7,804 bases of DNA from NCBI GenBank assembly GCA_002430925.1, contig DJDD01000075.1:1-7804 (forward strand). The letters are read 5' to 3'. Position 1 is the first letter of the stretch, and each line of letters begins with the position of its first letter. The notes under the pieces are model-generated. The model did not search any database. It was not told where the DNA came from and saw nothing but the letters and a program-made list of their open reading frames with translations. Shown piece after piece: positions 1 to 5,805 of this stretch. The translations under genes and the position numbers were made by a program. Origin of the DNA: Flavobacteriales bacterium UBA5933 (GTDB lineage Bacteria > Bacteroidota > Bacteroidia > Flavobacteriales > Weeksellaceae).

Positions 1-42
1 AAATAAGTCACTATTTTTTTTAAAAAAAATAGTGACTTATTT
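1..42. terminator. Perfect 42-bp palindrome, probable terminator of an upstream gene
   Basis: Bases 1-21 and 22-42 are exact reverse complements, with GTCACTA blocks on the outside and an eight-T/eight-A centre. As RNA this folds into a long hairpin with only the central A/T pairs opening as a loop. It is followed by a T-rich stretch (TATTTATTTCT). The symmetry would allow it to work on both strands. It precedes the sigma-factor gene by about 35 bases, so it most likely ends a transcript coming from outside the window. It may extend beyond the left edge. Confidence 0.6.
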
Positions 43-77
43 ATTTCTAATGTGTCATAATAATGAAAGTAAGTTAA

Positions 78-644
78 ATGTCAAAAGATTCGAATGAACA
101 TCTTGATGATGACAGTTTAGTTGAGAAGATTGTTCAAACAAAAGATCAATATTTATTCGGTGTATTGTATGATAGATATGCTGATGTTATTTATAACAAA
201 TGTTGGAGTTTTGTTGAAGATAAAGAGGAAGCGCATGATATGACGCATGATATTTTTGTAAAGTTATTTTTAAAACTTAGAACATATCAAGCAAAATCAA
301 AGTTTTCTACTTGGTTATATTCTTTTGTATATAATTTTTGTATTAATCATATTCAAAGGAAATTAAACAAAAATCATAAACAATTTTCTGTAACAGAAGA
401 CTTACTTGAAAATTATGAAGATAATGAAGTTGATGATAAAGAAATATTTGAATTAAAAGTTGAAAAACTAAACCAGTCTTTAGCAAAATTAGATGTAGAA
501 GATAAATCTATATTATTAATGAAATATCAAGATGATTTTTCTATAAAAGATTTATGTAATGCTTTAGGTATTGGTGAAAGTGCAACCAAAATGAGATTGA
601 ATAGAGCAAAAAATCGTTTGTTGAATATTTATAAAGAATTGTAA
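78..644 (+). CDS. ECF-type RNA polymerase sigma factor (sigma-70 family)
   Basis: The 188-residue product directs RNA polymerase core enzyme to an alternative promoter set. Residues about 25-95 fit sigma region 2: a DRYADVIY core-binding start, an acidic AHDMTHDIF segment, and the KFSTWLYSFVYN and INHIQRK block that melts and reads the -10 element. After an acidic linker (about 105-130), residues about 131-185 fit region 4. The helix-turn-helix there runs from FSIKDLC through LGIGESATKMRLNRAKNRL and would read the -35 element. Region 3 is absent and the length is normal for the extracytoplasmic-function group. The gene is first in an operon, with 1 base separating it from the next start. No membrane anti-sigma protein with a zinc-finger or FecR-like domain follows it. 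No clear TAnnTTTG box lies between the palindrome and the start. The target promoters and the inducing signal cannot be told from the sequence. Confidence 0.93.
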   Translation: MSKDSNEHLDDDSLVEKIVQTKDQYLFGVLYDRYADVIYNKCWSFVEDKEEAHDMTHDIFVKLFLKLRTYQAKSKFSTWLYSFVYNFCINHIQRKLNKNHKQFSVTEDLLENYEDNEVDDKEIFELKVEKLNQSLAKLDVEDKSILLMKYQDDFSIKDLCNALGIGESATKMRLNRAKNRLLNIYKEL

Positions 645-645
645 T

Positions 646-846
646 ATGGAAAATCCTTTTAAAACTATTATAACTAACGAAAAGCTTCCAGAAACAATTA
701 AGCAAAAAGTATTGGATGATATTGCATTAGTTAAATTAACATTGAATGTAGCAGAATTAGTTTCTGTAAAATATCCAAAAGCAATTGGTAGTCTTTTTAA
801 TATAGCTAAAGATTCTACTAAAAATGATCAAAATAAAAAAGATTAA
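646..846 (+). CDS. Small soluble protein of unknown function, second gene of the sigma operon
   Basis: I do not recognise a family for this 66-residue protein. It has no signal peptide or membrane span and no cysteine. The middle (residues about 14-55) looks like two or three amphipathic helices, and the last ten residues are highly charged and polar (many K, D and N). Its ATG lies 1 base after the sigma-factor stop codon and its stop lies 12 bases before the MscS-like gene, so the three are very probably co-transcribed and translationally linked. Position and size make it a candidate partner or regulator of the sigma factor or a cytosolic adaptor of the channel, but that is inference from location only. 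The codon pattern matches its neighbours, and the tight spacing argues against a chance reading frame. Confidence 0.8.
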   Translation: MENPFKTIITNEKLPETIKQKVLDDIALVKLTLNVAELVSVKYPKAIGSLFNIAKDSTKNDQNKKD

Positions 847-858
847 AAAATAAAGAGT

Positions 859-1686
859 ATGAATATAGGTTTAAACTTTGGTTTATTAGAAAATTTATAC
901 CAAGAGATGGTAAATGTTTTTCCTAAAATAATAGGAGGAATAGTATATATTATAGTTTCATATTTTTTATTAAAATTATTATTAATTCTTACGAAATATA
1001 TACTTAAAGTTTCTAAAATAGATAATTTAAAAAATGCATTAAATAATAATGATTTTTTAAAAAATTCATCATTAGAAGTTGATCCTCAAAAAATAATACT
1101 ACAATTTGTTAAAGTATTTATTCTTTTATTAATAATAATAATAGGATCAGATATTTTTGGTTTAACAGTAGTATCTAGACAGATAGGTAGAATTATAGAT
1201 TATTTACCACAATTTTTTAGTGCATTAATAATATTTATAGGAGGTTTTTATTTAGCCAATTATGTAAAAAACCTACTTAAAAATTTATTAAATTCTTTAG
1301 ATTTAAATGGAGCATCAGTTGTAGGTAATATCTTATTCTATATAATACTAGTTTTTACAATTTTAACATCATTAAATCAAGCTGGTATAAATACAGATTT
1401 GATTACAAATAATCTATCATTAATAATAGGCGCTTTACTTTTAACAATATCAATCGCATTTGGTCTAGGATCAAAAGATATTGTTTACAGAATTTTATTA
1501 TCATTTTATGCAAATAAAAATTTTGAAGTTGGTCAAAAAATAATTATTGATGATGAAATACAAGGGACTATACTATCAATAGACAATATATCACTTATAC
1601 TACATACAGGGGAAAAACAAATTGTTTACCCTATAAAAGTAATTTCTAATAAGAAAATACAAATTATAAGTAGTAATCAATCTTAA
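859..1686 (+). CDS. MscS-like (mechanosensitive channel family) membrane protein with five helices
   Basis: The 275-residue integral membrane protein has hydrophobic segments at about 22-45, 79-100, 117-137, 155-172 and 185-206. The last one runs into AFGLGSKDIV, which resembles the pore helix and the junction to the beta domain in MscS-family channels. Residues about 222-270 then read FEVGQKIIIDDEIQGTILSIDNISLILHTG, matching the pattern of the MscS beta domain (F.VG..I ... G.V..I ... T). The chain stops right after this domain, so the large cytoplasmic cage domain of E. coli MscS is missing, while two extra helices are present at the front. Related flavobacterial proteins are usually annotated as mechanosensitive ion channel family or conserved TM-helix proteins. 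It is the third gene of the sigma operon, 12 bases after the small gene. The gene is very A+T rich (6 G/C in the 60 bases 961-1020). Channel activity is family inference. Confidence 0.82.
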   Translation: MNIGLNFGLLENLYQEMVNVFPKIIGGIVYIIVSYFLLKLLLILTKYILKVSKIDNLKNALNNNDFLKNSSLEVDPQKIILQFVKVFILLLIIIIGSDIFGLTVVSRQIGRIIDYLPQFFSALIIFIGGFYLANYVKNLLKNLLNSLDLNGASVVGNILFYIILVFTILTSLNQAGINTDLITNNLSLIIGALLLTISIAFGLGSKDIVYRILLSFYANKNFEVGQKIIIDDEIQGTILSIDNISLILHTGEKQIVYPIKVISNKKIQIISSNQS

Positions 1687-1878
1687 AATGATATTCTCTA
1701 ATTACCAATTAATGATTTTTTACCGAAAAATCGAGCCGCTTTTAACCTAACTACCTAACCTATTTAGTGGTTTTTACCACGAATTTAAAACAAACCAAAG
1801 ATTTAATAGAGAGACACAATCTTTTCCAAAAAATAACACTTTCTATCTATCTATTAAATCAAAAAAAACTAATTCCTC
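1687..1878. other. Intergenic stretch after the MscS-like gene, small hairpins only
   Basis: No convincing gene is present. Short stem-loops can be drawn: TAATT/AATTA (1699-1711), GATTTTT/AAAAATC (1714-1732, loop TACCG) and GTGGT/ACCAC (1767-1780, loop TTTT). The sequence CCTAAC occurs twice within 1745-1760, close together. None of these has a U-tract of terminator quality. A GTG-started frame at 1767-1973 runs straight through the terminator and the rpsO promoter and has no recognisable product, so it is not annotated. The stretch probably acts as the 3' untranslated region of the operon. Confidence 0.5.
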
Positions 1879-1916
1879 AAAAGAGACTGAAATACCTATC
1901 AGTCTCTTTTATTTTT
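1879..1916 (+). terminator. Rho-independent terminator of the sigma/MscS operon
   Basis: A 12-bp perfect stem is formed by AAAAGAGACTGA (1879-1890) and TCAGTCTCTTTT (1899-1910), with an eight-base loop, followed by ATTTTTT. An A-run precedes it at 1861-1868. It separates the sigma operon from the rpsO promoter about 30 bases further on. Confidence 0.85.
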
Positions 1917-1940
1917 TATACACGAAGTTATTTTTTTTTG

Positions 1941-1948
1941 TATATTTG
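1941..1948 (+). promoter_or_regulatory. Bacteroidota-type -7 box of rpsO
   Basis: TATATTTG matches the Bacteroidota -7 consensus TAnnTTTG exactly and is followed by CAG. Transcription would start at about 1952-1954, giving a leader of about 32 bases before the rpsO ATG. The matching -33 position falls in a weak T-rich sequence at about 1912-1921 without a clean TTTG, so the call rests on the -7 box and on its place between a terminator and a ribosomal protein gene. Confidence 0.65.
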
Positions 1949-1985
1949 CAGTTCAATACATAAGAATTATTAAAATAATATTGGC

Positions 1986-2255
1986 ATGTACTTATCAACA
2001 GAAGTAAAAAGCGAAATCTTCGCAAAGCACGGAAAATCAGCTACAGATACAGGATCAGCTGAAGGGCAAATTGCACTATTCACTTACCGTATCAAACATT
2101 TAACTGAGCACTTGAAAAAAAATCATAAAGATTTTAATACAGAAAGATCTTTAGTATTATTAGTAGGTAAGCGTAAAGCTTTATTAAACTACTTAAAGAA
2201 AAAAGATATCACAAGATACCGTGCGATTATCGCTGAATTAGGATTACGTAAGTAA
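1986..2255 (+). CDS. rpsO: 30S ribosomal protein S15
   Basis: The 89-residue product has the normal S15 length. S15 binds 16S rRNA early in small-subunit assembly and contacts the central domain. Visible hallmarks are the TGSAEGQIALFTYRI block at residues about 22-36, the HLKKNHKDF..ERSLVLLVGKRKALLNYLKKKD rRNA-binding helices at about 42-74, and the Y..I...LGLRK end. The ATG at 1986 gives the expected start (MYLSTEVK) and no Shine-Dalgarno sequence precedes it, as is usual in this phylum. pnp follows, the conserved order known in many bacteria, but here a terminator and a new promoter candidate stand between them. Confidence 0.98.
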   Translation: MYLSTEVKSEIFAKHGKSATDTGSAEGQIALFTYRIKHLTEHLKKNHKDFNTERSLVLLVGKRKALLNYLKKKDITRYRAIIAELGLRK

Positions 2256-2267
2256 TTTGAAAAAAAT

Positions 2268-2302
2268 AAAAGGGCAATTATGTTAAAATTGCCTTTTTTT
2301 TT
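2268..2302 (+). terminator. Rho-independent terminator after rpsO
   Basis: GGCAATT (2273-2279) pairs with AATTGCC (2287-2293) around a seven-base loop. The stem continues through a G-T pair and four A-T pairs (2268-2272 with 2294-2298) into a nine-T run. It lies 13 bases after the rpsO stop. Incomplete termination here could still feed pnp. Confidence 0.87.
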
Positions 2303-2333
2303 GTGAAATATCCAAATAAGATACATACATTTA
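2300..2333 (+). promoter_or_regulatory. Candidate pnp promoter
   Basis: TTTG at 2300-2303 (end of the terminator T-run) could serve as a -33 box. TACATTTA at 2326-2333, 22 bases further on, fits TAnnTTTG in all but the last base. The predicted start at about 2337-2339 would leave a leader of about 55 bases. The spacing is at the upper end of what is accepted and one base deviates, so the call is moderate. Confidence 0.4.
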
Positions 2334-2344
2334 TAAAAATACGG

Positions 2345-2378
2345 TTAAAGCAAACGGCTTTAATTTAGACGAATTAAA
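2345..2378 (+). promoter_or_regulatory. pnp leader with two mutually exclusive hairpins
   Basis: TTAAAGC (2345-2351) pairs with GCTTTAA (2357-2363) around a five-base loop. Alternatively TTTAATT (2359-2365) pairs with AATTAAA (2372-2378) around a six-base loop. The two stems share bases 2359-2363, so only one can form at a time. The second ends 14 bases before the pnp start. In E. coli a leader hairpin of pnp is the site of autoregulation, so a regulatory role is conceivable, but both stems are short and A+T rich. Confidence 0.3.
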
Positions 2379-2392
2379 TACTAAGAAGACGA

Positions 2393-4561
2393 ATGATTCC
2401 ACAGGCGATCACAGAAAAAATTACTCTTGCAGACGGCAGAGAAATTACAATTGAAACAGGGAAATTAGCAAAACAGGCTGATGGATCTGTGGTTGTACGC
2501 ATGGGTGATACCATGTTATTAGCTACAGTAGTAGCAAACAAAGAAGCTAATCCAGGTGTAGATTTTTTACCACTTACTGTAGACTACAGAGAAAAATTTT
2601 ATGCTGGAGGACGTATTCCAGGAAACTTTTTTAGAAGAGAAGCAAAACCATCTGATGATGAGGTTTTAACTATGCGTTTAGTTGACCGAGTTTTAAGACC
2701 AATGTTTCCAGAAGATTTCCACGCGGAAGTACAAGTGATGATTTCTCTTATATCTTACGATAAACAAGTAATGCCAGAGGCATTAGCAGGTTTAGCTGCT
2801 TCTGCTGCTATCGCAATTACTGATATCCCATTTACATTAATATCTGAAGCTCGAGTTATCCGTTTAAACGGAGAGTTAATGATTAATCCTTCAGTAGAAC
2901 AATTAGCACAAGCTGATATCGATATTATGGTAGGAGCTTCTAAAGATTCTGTTGTAATGGTAGAAGGAGAGATGAGTGAAATTTCTGAGCGTGAAATGTT
3001 AGATGCTATAGAATTTGCTCATGCAGAAATTAAAAAACAAATTGAAGCGCAAGAAAGTTTAGCTGCGAAAGTAGGTAAATCAACTCCTAAGCGTGAATAT
3101 AACCACGAGACACATGACGAAGAAATTCGTGAAAAAGTTTGGGCTTATGGTTATGATAAATTTTATGATATCGCTAAAACTCCTTCTGACAAACATGAAA
3201 GAGGAGATAAATTTGCTGCTGTAGAAGAAGAATTCTTAGCGCAATATGCAGAAGATGAAGAAGAGTTAACTCGTGTTAAGCCTTTTGCTCATATCTATTT
3301 CCATGATGTACAAAAAGAAGCTGTTCGTCAATTAATCTTAAACGAAGGGATTCGTTTAGACGGACGTGATCCTAAAACTATTCGTCCTATTTGGACAGAA
3401 GTTGATTATTTACCATCAACACACGGATCTGCTATTTTTACACGTGGGGAAACTCAAGCATTAGCTACAGTAACATTAGGATCTTCTAAAGATGCTAATA
3501 TGGTAGATGGCGTTGTAACAAATTTTGATGAAAAATTCTTTTTACATTATAACTTCCCTCCATTCTCTACAGGTGAAGCACGTCCTTTAAGAGGAACTTC
3601 TCGTCGTGAGGTTGGTCATGGAAATTTAGCACAAAGAGCATTAGCTCAAATGTTACCTGACGAATGTCCTTATACTGTACGTATCGTTTCAGAAGTATTA
3701 GAATCTAATGGTTCTTCTTCTATGGCAACTGTTTGTGCTGGAACATTAGCTTTAATGGATTCAGGGTTACAAATGAAAAAACCAGTTTCTGGTATTGCAA
3801 TGGGATTGATTACAGATACTAAATCTGGTAAATTCACTGTATTATCTGATATCTTAGGAGATGAAGATCACTTAGGAGATATGGACTTTAAAGTGACAGG
3901 TACTGCTGATGGTATTACGGCATGTCAGATGGATATAAAAGTACAAGGATTATCTATGGAAATTATGGAAACGGCATTGTTACAAGCTAAAGAAGGTCGT
4001 TTACATATTTTAGGTAAATTACTTGAAACTTTACCAGAACCACGTCAACAATTAAAACCAAATGCACCTAAAGTTGTAGTTGTAGAAATTCCTAAAGAAT
4101 TTATTGGAGCAGTAATAGGACCAGGAGGAAAAGTAATTCAAGAATTACAAAAAGAAACTGAAACTGTTATTGCAATTACAGAGCAAGAAACTACAGGTCG
4201 TGTTGAAATTAATGGTGTTATCCAAGAAAATATCGATAGAGTAGTAGAAAGAATTAAACAAATTGCATTTGTTCCTGAAGTAGGTGCTACTTATAATGCA
4301 GTTGTAAAATCTATTAAACCTTTCGGTGCTTTCGTAGAAATTTCTAAAGGTGTAGAAGGTTTAGTTCATATTTCTGAAATAGAGCATAAGCGATTAGAAA
4401 AAGTTGAAGATGCTTTAAATATAGGAGATAAAATTGACGTTAAGTTTTTAGGATACGATGATAAAAAGAAAATGAAATTATCTCGTAAGGCATTATTACC
4501 TAAACCTGAAAAAACAGCGGATAAAAAAGAAGTAAAAATTCAAGAAAATAAGGACGCTTAG
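2393..4561 (+). CDS. pnp: Polynucleotide phosphorylase (polyribonucleotide nucleotidyltransferase)
   Basis: The enzyme degrades RNA 3' to 5' with phosphate, releasing nucleoside diphosphates, and works as a ring-shaped trimer in mRNA turnover. The 722-residue chain has the full domain order: first RNase PH domain (about 13-145, with FYAGGRIPGNFFRREAKPSD), a helical alpha domain (about 240-315), a second, catalytic RNase PH domain (about 322-545), a KH domain (about 560-622, GxxG loop as GPGG at 576-579) and an S1 domain (about 628-698, IKPFGAFVEI...GLVHISE). By alignment to E. coli, the phosphate-site serines are in NGSSSMA (441-443) and the metal-site aspartates in GDEDHLGDMDF (about 490 and 496). 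A lysine-rich tail of about 20 residues ends it. The ATG gives the usual MIPQAITEKI-type start. G+C is clearly higher than in the sigma operon (23 of 60 in 3361-3420). Confidence 0.98.
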   Translation: MIPQAITEKITLADGREITIETGKLAKQADGSVVVRMGDTMLLATVVANKEANPGVDFLPLTVDYREKFYAGGRIPGNFFRREAKPSDDEVLTMRLVDRVLRPMFPEDFHAEVQVMISLISYDKQVMPEALAGLAASAAIAITDIPFTLISEARVIRLNGELMINPSVEQLAQADIDIMVGASKDSVVMVEGEMSEISEREMLDAIEFAHAEIKKQIEAQESLAAKVGKSTPKREYNHETHDEEIREKVWAYGYDKFYDIAKTPSDKHERGDKFAAVEEEFLAQYAEDEEELTRVKPFAHIYFHDVQKEAVRQLILNEGIRLDGRDPKTIRPIWTEVDYLPSTHGSAIFTRGETQALATVTLGSSKDANMVDGVVTNFDEKFFLHYNFPPFSTGEARPLRGTSRREVGHGNLAQRALAQMLPDECPYTVRIVSEVLESNGSSSMATVCAGTLALMDSGLQMKKPVSGIAMGLITDTKSGKFTVLSDILGDEDHLGDMDFKVTGTADGITACQMDIKVQGLSMEIMETALLQAKEGRLHILGKLLETLPEPRQQLKPNAPKVVVVEIPKEFIGAVIGPGGKVIQELQKETETVIAITEQETTGRVEINGVIQENIDRVVERIKQIAFVPEVGATYNAVVKSIKPFGAFVEISKGVEGLVHISEIEHKRLEKVEDALNIGDKIDVKFLGYDDKKKMKLSRKALLPKPEKTADKKEVKIQENKDA

Positions 4562-4580
4562 TTTTTGAGTAATACAAATA

Positions 4581-4616
4581 AAAAAAGCAGTATAATTTTA
4601 TTATACTGCTTTTTTA
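4581..4616. terminator. Bidirectional terminator between pnp and the NifU-family gene
   Basis: A 15-bp perfect stem, 4581-4595 with 4601-4615 (core GCAGTATAA/TTATACTGC), has a five-base loop. It has an A6 run on one side and a T6 run on the other, so it can end transcripts from both directions. It lies 19 bases after the pnp stop and about 20 bases beyond the stop of the convergent minus-strand gene. Confidence 0.9.
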
Positions 4617-4636
4617 GTTTTATGTTATTTTTTTAA

Positions 4637-5518
4637 TTAGCCATTAACAGCTTCAACATTATCAACAACATCAGGCATCATTTCTTTTAAAATACCTTCA
4701 ATTCCATTTTTTAATGTTGCAGTAGAAGAAGGACAACCTGAACAAGCTCCTTGTAACAACATTTTTGCAGTTCTTGTTTCTTCATCAAATTCAATTAATT
4801 CAATATTTCCACCATCATTTGCTACAGCAGGCTGAACATATTCATCTAAAATGGATTTAATTTGTTGTTCAATAGAAGAAAAATCTTCTTGAGCTTTTAC
4901 AACTACATGTTCTGGTGCATCTGTAGAAAATTCATAGAATTCATCAAAAACAATTCCTCCAGCTTGTAAATAATGTGTAATAAATGATCTAACATCCATT
5001 GTCCATAATGACCAATCTTCTGAATCATTTTTTGTCAAAGAAACATAATTATCTACAATAAATACTTCCTCAACAAAAGGATATTCTTTATAAATAGCTA
5101 CAGCAAGAGGAACTCCAGCAGCTTTTTCCTTAGATTTTATTTCAATAATTTCTGGAGTTAGCATTGTGTTAGAAACAAATTTCATAACAGCTGGGTTAGG
5201 AGTCATTTCTGCATAAATAGAAACTGGTGCTTTTTTCATAGCAACTAAGACAGCGTTTTCTTCTAAATGGTCGTTAATTATCTCCTTTAAATCTTCACTT
5301 ACATCAGCCCAATCAATACCGTCTATTTTTTCTATTGCTACAAAATTAGCAGTAATAAATATTTTTCTTATGAATGGTATTGTTAATAAAACTTGTGCTA
5401 ATGGAGATTCTGAAGCTGTTGAATTTTTATCAAATTCAACACCTCCTTGTGTTAAAGTTACGTCACATACGAACTTCATCACATTATTATTTGGTGTAAT
5501 TTCTTCGTGTACTCTCAT
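4637..5518 (-). CDS. NifU-family Fe-S scaffold protein with doubled N-terminal domain
   Basis: The 293-residue protein probably assembles or carries an iron-sulfur cluster for delivery to apoproteins in the cytosol. The C-terminal NifU domain (about 213-290) has VANDGGNIELIEFD and the cluster-binding motif GACSGCPSS, with cysteines at 259 and 262. In front lie two copies of the Nfu N-terminal domain. Copy one (about 3-93) has TPNNNVMKFVCD and copy two (about 103-190) has TPNPAVMKFVSN. Each is followed by an SPLA or VPLA segment and then by PFI/PFV..IFI/VFI, so the domain has been duplicated within the gene. This arrangement is known in Bacteroidota. The start at 5518 is firm because an in-frame TAA lies 6 to 4 bases upstream. 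It converges on pnp and shares its terminator. Confidence 0.93.
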   Translation of the reverse strand: MRVHEEITPNNNVMKFVCDVTLTQGGVEFDKNSTASESPLAQVLLTIPFIRKIFITANFVAIEKIDGIDWADVSEDLKEIINDHLEENAVLVAMKKAPVSIYAEMTPNPAVMKFVSNTMLTPEIIEIKSKEKAAGVPLAVAIYKEYPFVEEVFIVDNYVSLTKNDSEDWSLWTMDVRSFITHYLQAGGIVFDEFYEFSTDAPEHVVVKAQEDFSSIEQQIKSILDEYVQPAVANDGGNIELIEFDEETRTAKMLLQGACSGCPSSTATLKNGIEGILKEMMPDVVDNVEAVNG

Positions 5519-5524
5519 AAGTTA

Positions 5525-5532
5525 CAAAATTA
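5525..5532 (-). promoter_or_regulatory. -7 box of the NifU-family gene, implying a very short or absent leader
   Basis: On the minus strand TAATTTTG matches TAnnTTTG exactly and ends only six bases before the ATG at 5518. If the start site falls at the usual distance (about 4-7 bases after the box), the mRNA would have 0-4 bases before its start codon. No clear TTTG is seen at the -33 position, so the box alone supports the call. Confidence 0.45.
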
Positions 5533-5644
5533 GTTATAAATATTAGACATTCTTATAAATATTTAATTGTTTTTTGTTATGTGAGGATAGCAAAGTTGTT
5601 TACAAGATATTACTTTTAGAATGAAATCTATTTGTTAATATTCA
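5533..5644. other. Noncoding stretch upstream of the NifU-family gene
   Basis: It is A+T rich. I see no reading frame of note, no strong hairpin, and no TAnnTTTG box on the minus strand other than the one next to the gene. Confidence 0.5.
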
Positions 5645-5785
5645 TTTATTTGCAATAGAGATTGAAGCGACATCCTTTTTTGATTGGTCTTTCTTTTCGA
5701 ACTATTCATTATGACTATGCTGAATGACCAATCAAAAAAGATACAGCGAAAAAGCACGCCCCGAAGGGATTGCCCAAAAAAATAA
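5645..5785 (-). repeat. Structured intergenic element: tetraloop hairpin, 15-bp inverted repeat, flanking direct repeats
   Basis: Three parts are seen on the minus strand: the UUCG hairpin (5773-5754); a perfect 15-bp inverted repeat, 5726-5740 against 5675-5689 (core TTTTTTGATTGGTC), with a 36-base loop; and two copies of TCGCT-N(2-3)-ATC outside its arms (5749-5740 and 5670-5660). The second arm is not followed by a T-run, so it is not a plain terminator. From memory, unverified, the layout of a GGGC/CCC hairpin, then CGCT..ATC, an inverted repeat starting with a T-run, then GGATGTCGCTTCAATC and TGCAAA resembles intergenic sequences that recur in flavobacterial genomes. No protein is encoded. 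Confidence 0.5.
5754..5773 (-). terminator. UUCG-tetraloop hairpin, probable terminator of the Na/Pi transporter gene
   Basis: Read on the minus strand, CCC-TTCG-GGG (5768-5759) is an ideal C(UUCG)G tetraloop stem. It is extended across a 2x2 internal loop by GCA (5773-5771) pairing with TGC (5756-5754), and five T follow directly (5753-5749). It lies about 30 bases downstream of the transporter stop codon at 5806. The UUCG loop only exists in RNA made from the minus strand, which fixes the direction. Confidence 0.55.
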
Positions 5786-5805
5786 ATAAGTAAGAATAAA
5801 AGAAA

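Noticed and set aside
1699..1732. Two small A+T hairpins after the MscS-like gene as terminators
   Set aside because: The stems are short and no T-run follows; the 12-bp stem at 1879-1910 is the convincing terminator.
1767..1973. GTG-started reading frame of 68 codons on the plus strand
   Set aside because: It crosses a strong terminator (1879-1916) and the rpsO promoter box, has a low-complexity Y/F/S/K-rich product, and resembles nothing known to me.
5675..5740. The 15-bp inverted repeat as an intrinsic terminator
   Set aside because: The loop is 36 bases long and the distal arm ends in an A-run on both strands rather than a T-run, so it lacks the U-tract; the UUCG hairpin nearby is the better terminator.
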